A DNA stretch of 64,000 nt from Paludibacterium sp. B53371 (GTDB taxonomy: Bacteria > Pseudomonadota > Gammaproteobacteria > Burkholderiales > Chromobacteriaceae): positions 2,676,311 to 2,740,310 of the forward strand of contig NZ_CP069163.1 of assembly GCF_018802765.1 (NCBI RefSeq), in the 5' to 3' direction. The number at the start of each line of letters is the position of its first letter. Position 1 is the first letter of the stretch. This document shows, in pieces, positions 29,601-37,619 of this stretch. Under the pieces are notes generated by a model. The model saw only the letters and a list, made by a program, of their open reading frames with translations, had not been told where the DNA came from and did no database searches. The position numbers were made by a program, and so were the translations under genes.

Positions 29601-30242
29601 CCGCCGGCGCAATTCATCGGCCTGGCCGAAGAGTGCGGCCTGGTGCACCAGCTGGGCCTGCGTGTACTGGAGATCGCCTGCGGTCAACTGGCGCTGTGGA
29701 AGGCCTGCCCGACCATGAGCCAGATCACCATGGCGGTGAATGTCAGCGCGCGCCAGTTCCGGCACTGCGAGTTTGTCCCGCAGATCCGCGAGTTGCTGAC
29801 GCGGTTTGACATCGATCCCTCGCGGCTCAAGCTGGAGCTGACGGAAAGCCTGCTGCTGCACGATATGGCGGAGTCCGCCGCCAAGATGGCGACGCTGCGC
29901 GCCATGGGGGTGAAGTTCAGCCTGGATGATTTCGGCACCGGCTACTCGTCGCTGTCGTATCTGAAGACGCTGCCGCTGGAGCAGCTGAAAATCGACCGTT
30001 CTTTTGTGCACGATATTCTGACCGATGCCAACGATGCCGCCATCGTCCGCGCCATCATCAGCATGGGCCACAGCCTGGGCTTGCAGGTCGTGGCCGAGGG
30101 GGTGGAGACGGCGGCGCAGTGGCAGTTCCTGCTGCAGGAGGGCTGCGACATCGGCCAGGGCTATCTGTTCAGCCCGCCGGTGCCGCAGGGCGACTTCGAA
30201 CGCGACAAGGCGCACCAGCCTCACAGCGCCGTGCTGGTCTGA
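26610..30242 (+). CDS. Multi-PAS GGDEF-EAL c-di-GMP protein
   Basis: The 1,210-aa protein has an N-terminal membrane region of four helices (about 15-125), about five PAS domains in tandem (130-770), a GGDEF domain (about 775-935) and an EAL domain (about 950-1200). The cyclase motif LGGDEF is intact with an inhibitory site RAKD upstream. The phosphodiesterase motif GAEALVRWLHP, the DDFGTGYSSLSYLK loop and KIDRSFV are intact too, so both activities are possible. Start is a GTG at 26610 with GGAGGAA eleven nt upstream. It probably links several redox or small-molecule signals to c-di-GMP level, with no obvious partner. Confidence 0.93.
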   Translation: MTWMFSASDDPLQHWPRALQIVLAIVLALLPLAIHSLHPFLLTGHALLLVGMLPVILSAYLSGFVPGMLATAIGVWSASDPLIPWEPVYPGSAVPFSSLATFAAAGLCISALSQRSLSALRLRTRVERKLEAFAQLIDSTDDSVVSTRDGAIVTHWNRGAEKLFGYRAEEMIGQSAQLLVPAWLLAHEQAILDRVRQGEHVPAYETQRIHKDGHLVDISTTVSVILDRQGWQIGISRISRDITPKKRAEREKAEVEAKFRALVEQSITGVYIVQDGRVVYANQAFADIFGFASAEALLDKRSMLLVAPQDREQVAEKIQQRLDGTADSLRYHFNAVRADGSPLVVEVHGRRFMHEGRPAIIGSLIDVTEAQLHHAELARLVAEKTTLLRQREQELHTILDNMPALISYYDPDLRHRFGNQGYCDWYGIAPDRLAGLPLADLIPAQHFQLALPRLREALAGTPQIFDYRVSRADNTQHWHAQIHLIPDRQDDQIHGLFALILDITPIKKAEAALRESEGRFRQLFETAPVGMSLYHSDGQCIMANQAQADLAGATREQLLAQNFRKVSTWANSGLLTVALHTLETGQPQHYELHMVSSFGRMMEVDCEFTLPEVQGVRYLMLLAKDITPYRQAARLMKQAMDAELEKSRLDHQYRQVVENMVDGFFAIDNHGQLLETNDVFARLCGYARADLLQLSVDELELNATREDVAARIHRIVHHGSERFECRMRRQDGSHWPAEISATCAGGDGGKIYAFVRDITERKRSEDEIRRLAFYDSLSGLPNRQLLLERLQQALVSCKRSRQHGALLFIDLDNFKLLNDTLGHDMGDRLLVMVAKRLKACVRAKDTVARLGGDEFIILLEDLDARREKAASQIRAVADMIMAALNQPYPLDKVDFHNTPSIGIAMFNDQDQTTVEEQLKHADLAMYQAKAAGRNTLCFFDPVTQAELETRSSLESELRNALRKDHLVLYYQPQIDRDGRIIGAEALVRWLHPQRGLIPPAQFIGLAEECGLVHQLGLRVLEIACGQLALWKACPTMSQITMAVNVSARQFRHCEFVPQIRELLTRFDIDPSRLKLELTESLLLHDMAESAAKMATLRAMGVKFSLDDFGTGYSSLSYLKTLPLEQLKIDRSFVHDILTDANDAAIVRAIISMGHSLGLQVVAEGVETAAQWQFLLQEGCDIGQGYLFSPPVPQGDFERDKAHQPHSAVLV

Positions 30243-30248
30243 GCCGGC

Positions 30249-30815
30249 TCAGCGCGTCAGCAGCCGATACCAGCGCCGCTGCAGACGACGATGCAGCGGG
30301 TCGAGCAGCATGGCGCCGTATTGCCGCGTCAGGCGCGCCACGATGCAGGCCACCAGTACGGCGCCGAGCATGTCGAAGGGGAAATGCACGCCGAGATAGA
30401 TCCGTCCCCAGGCCGTGAGCACGGCCATCAGGGCCCACAGCCGGCCGGCCTGGCGCCAGCCCTGCAGCCACAGGCTGGCCGCGGTCACCGACATCAGGGT
30501 CATGTGGTCACTGGGAAAGGATGGATCGGCCACATGCGCGATCAGGGTATGCCCCAGGCCGATGGCAAAGGGTCGCGGATGCGGCCAGATCATGCCGATG
30601 ATCTGGTTGGCCAGCAGGGCCAGCAAGGCCGACAGGAACACTTCCAGCATGACGCGGCGGGTCGGTTCGCTGCCGCGCAACCAGCCCGCCACGAGCATCA
30701 GCGGTAAAAACCAGATCAGCATTTCGCCGCACAGATAGGCCAGCGCAAACAGCTGAAAGTTGGCGTCCGCCGCCGCATTCAACTTGAGAAACAGGGCTTG
30801 ATTGAGGTGTTCCAT
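30249..30815 (-). CDS. PAP2-family phosphatase, probable undecaprenyl-diphosphatase
   Basis: The 188-aa membrane protein has the three phosphatase motifs of the PAP2/BcrC family: PHPRPF, PSFPSDH and RIYLGVHFPFD, between about five to six helices. BcrC-type enzymes recycle undecaprenyl diphosphate on the outer face of the membrane for cell-wall synthesis. I chose the ATG at 30815 because family members start MEHLNQALF; a TTG eight codons earlier is possible. Confidence 0.85.
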   Translation of the reverse strand: MEHLNQALFLKLNAAADANFQLFALAYLCGEMLIWFLPLMLVAGWLRGSEPTRRVMLEVFLSALLALLANQIIGMIWPHPRPFAIGLGHTLIAHVADPSFPSDHMTLMSVTAASLWLQGWRQAGRLWALMAVLTAWGRIYLGVHFPFDMLGAVLVACIVARLTRQYGAMLLDPLHRRLQRRWYRLLTR

Positions 30816-30921
30816 ATTTAAAATAACTAAGGCATGCAATGTTGATAATCGTACTGAGACCCGACACCATCGTTCGGGTTCCGGTACGCATCATCGCATT
30901 GCTCGATTAAGTCAGCCTTAG

Positions 30922-31806
30922 TCAGTCGGCCAGGCCGCGTGCACGCTGATCCAGCGCGCTCAGCCCCTGCTGCAGGCGCAGCGCCAGCGCCTGTGACACC
31001 TCGCTCATCGGCGCCCGCAATTCATTGTGAATCCGCCCCTGCAGCGCCAGTGCCGCCTTGACCGGACCCGGATTGGCTTCGGCAAACATCAGCCGCATCA
31101 TCGGCGCCAGAGCATGGAAGATGGCCCGGGCTCGCGGCAGCTCGCAGGCGGCGACGGCCTGTTGCAGCGCCACGAACAGGTCGGGACGGATATGGGCCGA
31201 GGCGGCAATGGCACCGCTGCCGCCCATGCAAAGGGTGTTGAGCAGGTTCATGTCCTCGCCGGCCAGTACTTGCAGGCGGCCATCGGCAATCAGCGTCTGG
31301 GTGGTATCCACCGAGCCGGCACAATCCTTGATGGCCCGAATGTTCGGATGGGCCGCCAGGGTCAGCAGGGTATCCAGTTCCATGCGCACGCCGGTGCGAT
31401 AGGGAATGTCGTACAGCACCAGCGGCACGCTGCTCAGTTCGGCCAGCCCGGTGAAATAGTCGACCAGGCCCTGCTGACTGGGACGGATGTAGTACGGCGC
31501 CGGGGTCAGCAGGCCGGCAATCGGCCGCTGGCAGAACGCCTTGAGGCGCGCATGCAGATGGCCCAGGTGATTGCCGGCCAGACCGGCGATCACCGGCAGG
31601 TCGCCGGCCACGGCCAGCACGCTGTCGATCACCGCCAGTTGTTCGTCGTCGTCCAGGGCAGCAGCTTCGCCCGTGGTACCCAGCGCCACGATGCCGGCCA
31701 CGCCGGCCTGATGATAATGTTCGGTCAGCGCCCGCAAGGCGATGTGGTCAACCGCCCCGTCGCGAAACGGCGTAACCAGCGGCACCCAGATACCGGAAAA
31801 ATCCAT
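30922..31806 (-). CDS. DapA-family aldolase/lyase (dihydrodipicolinate synthase-like)
   Basis: The 294-aa protein has the complete active site of the family: ALGTTGEAAAL phosphate/carboxylate loop, Tyr near 131 in YDIPYRTGVR and the Schiff-base Lys near 159 in AIKDCAG. It could be 4-hydroxy-tetrahydrodipicolinate synthase of lysine synthesis or a related lyase. Its place downstream of a nitrilase and GntR gene, rather than with lysine or housekeeping genes, leaves a catabolic role open. An unusual leader with a micro-ORF and hairpin precedes it. Confidence 0.85.
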   Translation of the reverse strand: MDFSGIWVPLVTPFRDGAVDHIALRALTEHYHQAGVAGIVALGTTGEAAALDDDEQLAVIDSVLAVAGDLPVIAGLAGNHLGHLHARLKAFCQRPIAGLLTPAPYYIRPSQQGLVDYFTGLAELSSVPLVLYDIPYRTGVRMELDTLLTLAAHPNIRAIKDCAGSVDTTQTLIADGRLQVLAGEDMNLLNTLCMGGSGAIAASAHIRPDLFVALQQAVAACELPRARAIFHALAPMMRLMFAEANPGPVKAALALQGRIHNELRAPMSEVSQALALRLQQGLSALDQRARGLAD

Positions 31807-31889
31807 GTTGACACCCTCTCTGTGAGTACAAGACCGTATTCGGGTCCGTCAGCAGCGGGCGATCGGGAGGCAGGGCAAGAGTAAGCAGA

Positions 31890-31938
31890 GACCGGGGCCT
31901 GTTCCGTCGCTCACCTGACGGAACAGCACGCTCCGGTC
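31890..31938 (-). other. Long hairpin in the leader of the dapA-family gene
   Basis: CTGTTCCGTC pairs with GACGGAACAG over 10 bp, and flanking GACCGG and CCGGTC add six more after small bulges. The base of the stem overlaps the stop codon of the 32-codon ORF. No U-run follows, so it is not a simple terminator. Confidence 0.6.
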
Positions 31939-32035
31939 AGATGAGCAGCTGTTTTTTGGCTTTGGCAAACACGCACGGCGACACCCCGCGCAGGGCGGCG
32001 GAGTGTTCGGAGAGAAATGTGCGAATGTTTTCCAT
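31937..32035 (-). CDS. Predicted leaderless 32-codon upstream ORF
   Basis: Encodes MENIRTFLSEHSAALRGV and ends FAKAKKQLLI, with three AAA lysine codons in the last eight. No Shine-Dalgarno sequence precedes it, but a promoter (-35 TTGTCA, 17 nt, -10 TACATT) places the transcription start on the A of the ATG. It ends inside the base of a strong hairpin, 130 nt before the dapA-family start. It may be a leader peptide or a microprotein; coding is not proven. Confidence 0.4.
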   Translation of the reverse strand: MENIRTFLSEHSAALRGVSPCVFAKAKKQLLI

Positions 32036-32042
32036 GACTTGC

Positions 32043-32071
32043 AATGTAATTGGCTTTATGACATTTGACAA
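32043..32071 (-). promoter_or_regulatory. Sigma-70-type promoter for the leader ORF and dapA-family gene
   Basis: On the minus strand TTGTCA, a 17-nt spacer and TACATT; the -10 ends seven nt before the ATG of the micro-ORF. Confidence 0.5.
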
Positions 32072-32104
32072 GCACTTCGCTGCAAAACGCAGGCGGCGCC
32101 GGTT

Positions 32105-32932
32105 TCAGTGCGCCTCTGTGCTGTCAATCTCGAACCAGCGGTGCCCCTGATCATCCTGCCGGATGGCGCCGCCCAGCCCGATGCGGCGCTCGCGGCGGTA
32201 GTCATACTGACTGCGCGAACGACTCAGCAGCGTCATGTCCAGTTCGACCACCCGCTGTTCCGGGCCTGCCCCGCACTCGGCGACGATCTCGCCGAAAGGA
32301 TCGACCACCACGCTCTGGCCGGGGAACTGATGGCCGGCGCCTTCGCCGCAGCGATTCACCAGCACGGCAAACATCTGGTTTTCCATGGCCCGGGCCACGA
32401 TGGCCCGACGGTGTACCGGACCATAGGGGTCCATATTGCCGTCGGTGACCAGCAGCAGCTCGGCGCCCAGCGCGGCCAGGGCGCGCGCCGACTCCGGAAA
32501 CTCGATGTCATAGCAAATCAGGCTGCCGACCTGCAGTCCGCGCCAGTCACAACATTCGATGCGATCACCCGGGCTGAACACGCCCTGATCGGAGGCCCAC
32601 ATGTGCACCTTGCGATAGGCCATCGCCAGTCCGTCCGGGGTCAGCAGGATGGTGGTATTGAAGAAGCGCCCGTCGCGCACCTCGGCCAGGCCGATGGCAA
32701 TCGACAGCTTGTGCTCGCGCGCGGCGCCCTGCAGCAGGCCGACCACCGCGCCATCCAGCGGCTGCGCCAGGCTGGCAACGTTCTCCGGGGTCGGAAAACC
32801 GCTGAGGAAGGTTTCGGGGAAGACGATCAGGTCCGTGGCATTGCCGGTGCGGGCCACGGCCTGCAGAGCATTGGCCAGGTTGGCCTTGAGGTTGCCGTCT
32901 TCACAGGGCAGTTGCGCGAGTTCGATATGCAT
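32105..32932 (-). CDS. Carbon-nitrogen hydrolase (nitrilase superfamily)
   Basis: The 275-aa cytoplasmic enzyme carries the catalytic triad of the superfamily: Glu40 (IVFPETFLSG), Lys108 (YRKVHMW) and Cys140 (SLICYDIEFPES). It is an amidase or deaminated-glutathione-amidase-like hydrolase; the substrate cannot be told. It follows the GntR regulator by 9 nt in the same direction and is probably cotranscribed with it. Confidence 0.9.
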   Translation of the reverse strand: MHIELAQLPCEDGNLKANLANALQAVARTGNATDLIVFPETFLSGFPTPENVASLAQPLDGAVVGLLQGAAREHKLSIAIGLAEVRDGRFFNTTILLTPDGLAMAYRKVHMWASDQGVFSPGDRIECCDWRGLQVGSLICYDIEFPESARALAALGAELLLVTDGNMDPYGPVHRRAIVARAMENQMFAVLVNRCGEGAGHQFPGQSVVVDPFGEIVAECGAGPEQRVVELDMTLLSRSRSQYDYRRERRIGLGGAIRQDDQGHRWFEIDSTEAH

Positions 32933-32941
32933 GGTTCGGTT

Positions 32942-33670
32942 TTACTCTCCGGCCGCGACATGGCTGTCCACGGTGATGCGGATGGCGTCGTGTCGCCAGT
33001 ACTCGTGATCACAGTCGATGATGCGGCCATGCTGGTCATAGTTGATGCGAAATACCAGCAGGATCGGACTCCCTTCGGCCAGCGTCAAGGCTTGCGCCAC
33101 TTCACCGCGTGCGGCACTGGGAAAAATGTCGAAACGCGAGCGGCCATAGCGGATGTCGTAGCGCTGCTGGTAGATCAGGGTCAGCGACTGTGACAGGTCC
33201 TGTTGCAGGATGCCGGGAAAGAACTCGGGCTTGAGATGGTGCTCGACATACATCACTACCCGGCCATCAATGCTGCGGGTGCGGCGGATCTGCAAGAGCT
33301 GGGCCAGCGGCCCGAGCGACAGTTCCTGGCTCAGGGCCGGCGTGGCCAGCACGGTCGAGGCCGACAGGACGCGGGTTTCCACCTGGCGCTGCTGGCGCGT
33401 CACCATATCATGGAAGTGCGAGCGATACTGCGGGTTGTAGATCAGTCGCGGCGGGGAAACAAACCAGCCCCGGCGGTCCTCGCGATAGATGCGTCCCTCG
33501 GCCTCCAGGGCCAGCAGGGCATCCTTGATGGTGATGCGGGTAGTGGAAAACAGTTCGGACAACTCGCGCTCGGAAGGCAGCTTGCTGCCCAGCGGCAGCA
33601 GGCCGCTGTCAATCTGGGCCGACAGGGACTCGCGGATGGTTGCTGCTTGGGAACGGGGCACTTGGCTCAT
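32942..33670 (-). CDS. GntR-family regulator with UTRA ligand domain
   Basis: The 242-aa protein has the winged HTH at residues 8-70 (LPLGSKLPSERELSELFSTT, ITIKDALLALEAEGRIYRED) and a UTRA domain of HutC type (RTRSIDGRVVMYVEHHLKPE). These repressors respond to small metabolites. The start at 33670 places the ATG right after a perfect TGGACTAGTCCA palindrome, a likely autoregulatory operator. It is divergent from the phosphatase pair at 33892 and upstream of the nitrilase. Confidence 0.9.
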   Translation of the reverse strand: MSQVPRSQAATIRESLSAQIDSGLLPLGSKLPSERELSELFSTTRITIKDALLALEAEGRIYREDRRGWFVSPPRLIYNPQYRSHFHDMVTRQQRQVETRVLSASTVLATPALSQELSLGPLAQLLQIRRTRSIDGRVVMYVEHHLKPEFFPGILQQDLSQSLTLIYQQRYDIRYGRSRFDIFPSAARGEVAQALTLAEGSPILLVFRINYDQHGRIIDCDHEYWRHDAIRITVDSHVAAGE

Positions 33671-33671
33671 T

Positions 33672-33683
33672 TGGACTAGTCCA
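33672..33683. promoter_or_regulatory. Putative GntR/UTRA operator
   Basis: The perfect palindrome TGGACTAGTCCA abuts the gntR start codon. A half site CTAGTCCA recurs at 33853-33860, 30 nt before the divergent gene, so one repressor could control both directions. Confidence 0.55.
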
Positions 33684-33891
33684 CAATCGATCCTGGATCG
33701 CAAAATCCAGAGAAAACAAATGTTTTCACTGTACTCGGGCAAGATTGCAAATTGATGATCGTCGATATGCCGCCATGAATGCCCCGGATAACGGCGGCTG
33801 AAGTCATATTTTTGTCATCATGGCTGGCTATGATCGGCCGACACCTTCTGACCTAGTCCAATAGTCAAAGTTTCCGCAGACGGAAGATCTC

Positions 33892-34698
33892 ATGCGCCAA
33901 AAAGTGATCCTGGTTTTGATCGACGGCCTGGCCTGGCAAGTGGCCAGCCATGGCATGGGCTATCTGCTGGGGCTGTGCGAAGCACGCCAGGCAACGATGT
34001 ATCGCCTCTGCAGTGCCCTGCCCTCGCTGTCCCGGCCCCTGTATGAATGCATCCTGACCGGCAGTACCCCGGTGCAGAGTGGTATTGTCCACAACGGCAT
34101 CCAGCGGCTGTCGAACCAGCAGAGCATTTTTCATCTGGCTCGCGATGCCGGGCTGGTCACCGCAGCGGCGGCGTACCACTGGATCAGCGAGCTGTATAAC
34201 CGTACGCCCTATCTCGCCCGCCGCGACCGCCATACCCAGGATGCAGGCCTGCCGATTCAGTACGGCATGTTCTATCACAGCGATGACTATCCGGATGAGC
34301 ATCTGCTGCTGGATGCCGAAGCCCTGCGCTGCCGGCATGACCCGGACTTTCTGCTGATTCATCCGATGAATGTCGATGATGCCGGCCATCGTTTCGGTCT
34401 GGACTCGGCGCAGTATCGCAATGCGGCGCGGTGCTTTGACCAGTTGCTGTCTGACCTGCTGCCCGCCTGGCTGGCCGAGGGTTATCAGATCCTCGTCACC
34501 AGCGATCACGGCATGAACAACGATCACACGCACGGCGGCAATCTGCCGGAAGAACGCGACGTGCCGTTGTTCGTGCTGGGCCGGGCGTTCAGCCACCGCC
34601 CCGATGTGTCGGTCACGCAGACCGCGCTGTGCGGCATCGCGGCCGATCTGCTCGGTCTCTCTCACACCAAACCTCACTGCCCGGAGTTGCTTGCCTGA
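33892..34698 (+). CDS. Alkaline-phosphatase-superfamily hydrolase
   Basis: The 268-aa protein has the metal-binding pattern of nucleotide-pyrophosphatase/phosphodiesterase-type enzymes: an Asp near residue 11 (VLIDGLAWQ), a nucleophile region LPSLSRPLYECILTG, DDAGHRFG, and TSDHGMNNDHTHGG. No signal peptide, so cytoplasmic. It probably hydrolyses a phosphate mono- or diester or a phosphonate. Its stop overlaps the HAD gene start (TGATG). Divergent from the GntR gene. Confidence 0.85.
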   Translation: MRQKVILVLIDGLAWQVASHGMGYLLGLCEARQATMYRLCSALPSLSRPLYECILTGSTPVQSGIVHNGIQRLSNQQSIFHLARDAGLVTAAAAYHWISELYNRTPYLARRDRHTQDAGLPIQYGMFYHSDDYPDEHLLLDAEALRCRHDPDFLLIHPMNVDDAGHRFGLDSAQYRNAARCFDQLLSDLLPAWLAEGYQILVTSDHGMNNDHTHGGNLPEERDVPLFVLGRAFSHRPDVSVTQTALCGIAADLLGLSHTKPHCPELLA

Positions 34699-35351
34699 TG
34701 TCTCTCGCGATTTTTGATCTGGACGATACCCTGGTCGACGGCGACAGCTCGTCGATGTTTCTGCAATATCTGGTCGATGCGGGACTGGCCGCGGCGGACA
34801 TGCTGGCACGCGAAGCGGCGATGATGGCCGACTATCGTGCCGGCCAGCTGGGCATGGAGGACTACATGCTGTTCACCATGCAGCCCTTGCAGGGCAAATC
34901 AGTGCAGGAGGTGGCCACGTGGACAGCCGACTATATCCAGCAGCGCATCCTGCCGCGCCTCTTCCCGCAGGCGCTGGCGGCCCTGGCCGACTATCGTGCC
35001 GTCGGGCGCCGCATCGTGATCATCTCGGCCACCGGCGACCACATTGTGCAGCCGATTGCCCGGGCGCTCGGGGTCGATGACGCGCTGGCGATCCAGCTGG
35101 AAACCCGCGAGGGATGCTATACCGGCCGCACCCGCGGCACGCTGACTTATCAGCATGGCAAGGTCAGCCGGCTGCACGACTGGCTGGCCGAACAAGGCGA
35201 AACGCTGGCCGACAGTCATGGTTACAGTGACTCGATCAATGATGTGCCGCTGCTGGAGGCGGTCAGTCAGGCGCATGTGGTGAATCCGGATGCCCGACTG
35301 GCCGCCGTGGCGGCCGAGCGTCACTGGCCTCAGCTCGCCTGGGCGCGCTGA
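34698..35351 (+). CDS. HAD-IB family phosphatase
   Basis: The 217-aa protein has HAD motif I at the start (FDLDDTLVDGDSSSMF), motif II (IISATGDHI), the Lys of motif III (HGKVSRL) and motif IV (GYSDSINDVPLLEAV). It matches the SerB-like HAD-IB subgroup that acts on small phosphate esters. It is translationally coupled to the alkaline-phosphatase-family gene and overlaps the convergent exporter gene by 22 nt. Confidence 0.9.
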   Translation: MSLAIFDLDDTLVDGDSSSMFLQYLVDAGLAAADMLAREAAMMADYRAGQLGMEDYMLFTMQPLQGKSVQEVATWTADYIQQRILPRLFPQALAALADYRAVGRRIVIISATGDHIVQPIARALGVDDALAIQLETREGCYTGRTRGTLTYQHGKVSRLHDWLAEQGETLADSHGYSDSINDVPLLEAVSQAHVVNPDARLAAVAAERHWPQLAWAR

Positions 35352-36241
35352 GCCTCGCTGAGCACCACCCGCGCCGCCGGCTTGCGGAACACCAGCACGT
35401 TCCCCAGCAGGACCAGCACCACGCCGGTCAGGGCGGCCGGCGTCCAGCGATAGCCTTCCAGCAGGGCGGAAACATTCAGCGCCACAATGGGGAACAGCAC
35501 GGTACAGTAGGCGGCGCGCGCAGCGCCCAGGCGTCCGACCAGCATCAGGTAGGCGGTGAAGCCAATCACCGATCCCGGCACGGCCAGGTACAGCATCGCG
35601 CCCCAGTAGCGCGGGTCACTTTCCAGCTGGAACGGTACCCCGGCCAGCAGGCAGCCGACGATCAGTACCAGGGTACCGGTCAGCATGGCCCAGGCATTGG
35701 TTTGCAGCGGGGTATGGCCGAGGGACTGCAGGCGGCTGGAGAGCAGATTGCCGAAGGAAAAGCACAGCGTACCCAGCAGGGCCAGCCCCAGTCCCAGCAG
35801 ACTCGACCAGGAGAAGGACGCGCCGGCCAGTTGCTCCCAGGACAGGACGGTGATGCCGGTCAGGCCGATGGCACCGCCGAGCACGACCTGCGGGGCAATG
35901 CGCTGTTTGAAGAAGATCCGCGCATTCAGGGCATTCCACAGGGTGGCCATGGAGAACACCACGGCGACCAGGCCGCTGGGAATCCAGCGCGTGGCGTTGT
36001 AGAAGCAGAGGAAGTTGCAGCAAAACAGCAGCACGCCTTGCGCCAGTACCAGCTTCAGCGCCGGTCCTCGTGGCGGCGCCAGGCGCTTCTTCCAGGCCAG
36101 GATGGCAAACAGCACCAGCGCCGCCATGGCAAAGCGCACGGCGATCGAGACCGGAATCGGCGTGGATCCCAGCTCCCATTTGATGGCAATCCAGGTGGTG
36201 CCCCAGATCAGGACAGTCAACAGATACAGAAAGGCATTCAT
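35330..36241 (-). CDS. EamA/DMT-family transporter
   Basis: The 303-aa protein has ten predicted helices in two EamA repeats (LYLLTVLIWGTTWIAIKWEL; later LAVPGSVIGFTAYLMLVGRL). Members export amino acids, nucleosides or drugs. AAAAGGAG lies upstream of the ATG at 36241. It is divergent from an AraC-type regulator. Confidence 0.9.
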   Translation of the reverse strand: MNAFLYLLTVLIWGTTWIAIKWELGSTPIPVSIAVRFAMAALVLFAILAWKKRLAPPRGPALKLVLAQGVLLFCCNFLCFYNATRWIPSGLVAVVFSMATLWNALNARIFFKQRIAPQVVLGGAIGLTGITVLSWEQLAGASFSWSSLLGLGLALLGTLCFSFGNLLSSRLQSLGHTPLQTNAWAMLTGTLVLIVGCLLAGVPFQLESDPRYWGAMLYLAVPGSVIGFTAYLMLVGRLGAARAAYCTVLFPIVALNVSALLEGYRWTPAALTGVVLVLLGNVLVFRKPAARVVLSEAQRAQAS

Positions 36242-36304
36242 GGTCGGCTCCTTTTTTTCAGCATGGCGCCGGGCCGGAGCCGGGTATTGCACAATCCTGC
36301 GCTT

Positions 36305-36320
36305 TTGATTGATGAATCAA
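36305..36320. promoter_or_regulatory. Putative operator between the EamA and AraC genes
   Basis: TTGATT and AATCAA form an inverted repeat around GATG in the 123-nt divergent gap. It has six rather than four nt between TTGAT and ATCAA, so it is not an FNR box. Confidence 0.45.
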
Positions 36321-36364
36321 TAAAATGAACGCGCAAAGCACCTGTCCGACGCTACACTGACGGC

Positions 36365-37261
36365 ATGGAGAATCTGATCCACCACCCGCGACCGGCCAGC
36401 CCGGTGTATGAAGTCCTCAGCCATTCACGTGCCGATCTGGAGCGTGAGGGTTTGCTGGGCGATGATCTGCGCGCGGCGCTATGGCTGCGCGAGCAGCTGG
36501 AAGATACCCATTATGACCGGCCTGCACACCATACCCTGTCGCTGTATCTGGAAGATGGCTACGACGTGCATCTGTACGGCCGCCCGGAGCAGCGCGGCGG
36601 CCCGGGCAAGCTGTGCCTGCTGCCGGCCGAACATGAATCGTTCTGGCGCATCAACGGCCGCATCCGGTTCATTCACTTTTATTTCAGCCAGGCGCAGTTC
36701 GGGGATCTGGCGATCCGCATGCTGGACCGCGAACCGCGCACCCTGAGTCTGAGCGAGCGGATTTATGTCGATGATGGCCGTCTGGCGACGCTGGGGCGCC
36801 AGCTGGCCACCCTCACCTGGCAGGACAATGCCAGCCGGCTCGAGGCCAATGCCATCGGCCACGAGATGCTGGCGCATCTGTTGCTGAACTACAGCGATCA
36901 GCCGCGCAAGCTGCGCATCCGTGGCGGACTGGCTCCGAGCCAGCGCCGGCGTGCGCTGGATCTGATCGAAGCCCGGCTGGACAGCGACTTGTCGATCGGC
37001 GAGCTGGCCAATGAGCTGGCCCTGTCGGAATACCACTTCGCCCGCATGTTCCGCGTCTCAGTCGGCGAAGCGCCGCACCGCTGGATCATGCGCCGCCGGC
37101 TGGCGCGGGCGCGCAAGGCGCTGGCCCGGGGCGATCTGCCGCTGAGCGTGGTCGCCAATCAGAGTGGTTTCACCCATGCCAGTCACCTGACGCGTCATTT
37201 CCAGCAGGCACTCGGGGTCACGCCTGGCGTCTATCGCCAGTGGACGCAGGGCTTGCTCTGA
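36365..37261 (+). CDS. AraC-family transcriptional regulator
   Basis: The 298-aa protein has an AraC-type cupin-like N-terminal sensing domain (LSLYLEDGYDVHLYGRPEQ) and a C-terminal double HTH (IGELANELALSEYHFARMFR and LSVVANQSGFTHASHLTRHF). It probably controls the divergent EamA exporter. Effector unknown. Confidence 0.9.
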   Translation: MENLIHHPRPASPVYEVLSHSRADLEREGLLGDDLRAALWLREQLEDTHYDRPAHHTLSLYLEDGYDVHLYGRPEQRGGPGKLCLLPAEHESFWRINGRIRFIHFYFSQAQFGDLAIRMLDREPRTLSLSERIYVDDGRLATLGRQLATLTWQDNASRLEANAIGHEMLAHLLLNYSDQPRKLRIRGGLAPSQRRRALDLIEARLDSDLSIGELANELALSEYHFARMFRVSVGEAPHRWIMRRRLARARKALARGDLPLSVVANQSGFTHASHLTRHFQQALGVTPGVYRQWTQGLL

Positions 37262-37442
37262 CCGCTCTTTGCCCGGCGGCGCATCGCCGCCGCCCCCTCC
37301 CCTGCGACCATTTGTCGCATCCCCAGCGATACCCCCACCCCCTATCATGACAAGGGGGTCCTCTGCACAGCGGGTTGGCTGAATCCATGCCGCTTTCCAG
37401 ATGTCCCACTCCGTCCGGAATTTCCACTCAAAAACAAAAGCC

Positions 37443-37619
37443 ATGATGAGCCGTTACCGCCGAGAGATCATCGCCGTGCTGGTGATCAAGATCGTATTGA
37501 TTCTCACCATCAGGATGATCTGGTTTTCCGACCGACCGCCGATCAGCGACCAGGCGGTGGCCAGCCGCCTGCTGGCGGCGCCAGCTGCGGCAGAAAACGG
37601 CTCCAAGGAGCACCCATGA
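37443..37619 (+). CDS. cydP: Cytochrome bd oxidase small subunit CydP
   Basis: The 58-aa protein has one membrane helix (IIAVLVIKIVLILTIRMIWF) with a short basic N terminus and fits the CydP family found ahead of cydAB in this group of bacteria. Its stop overlaps the cydA start (ATGA). The start has no clear ribosome-binding site; a 19-codon frame at 37387-37446 ends on top of the CydP start codon and may couple its translation. CydP is a putative structural or assembly partner of the oxidase. Confidence 0.8.
   Translation: MMSRYRREIIAVLVIKIVLILTIRMIWFSDRPPISDQAVASRLLAAPAAAENGSKEHP

Noticed and set aside
32108-33193. Long plus-strand frame opposite the nitrilase and GntR genes
   Set aside because: Antisense shadow of two well-supported genes with intact catalytic and HTH motifs.
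36305-36320. FNR box between the EamA and AraC genes
   Set aside because: The TTGAT and ATCAA halves are six nt apart instead of four.
37387-37446. 19-codon upstream ORF before cydP as a sensor peptide
   Set aside because: No ribosome-binding site, no notable codon pattern; at most it helps translational coupling.
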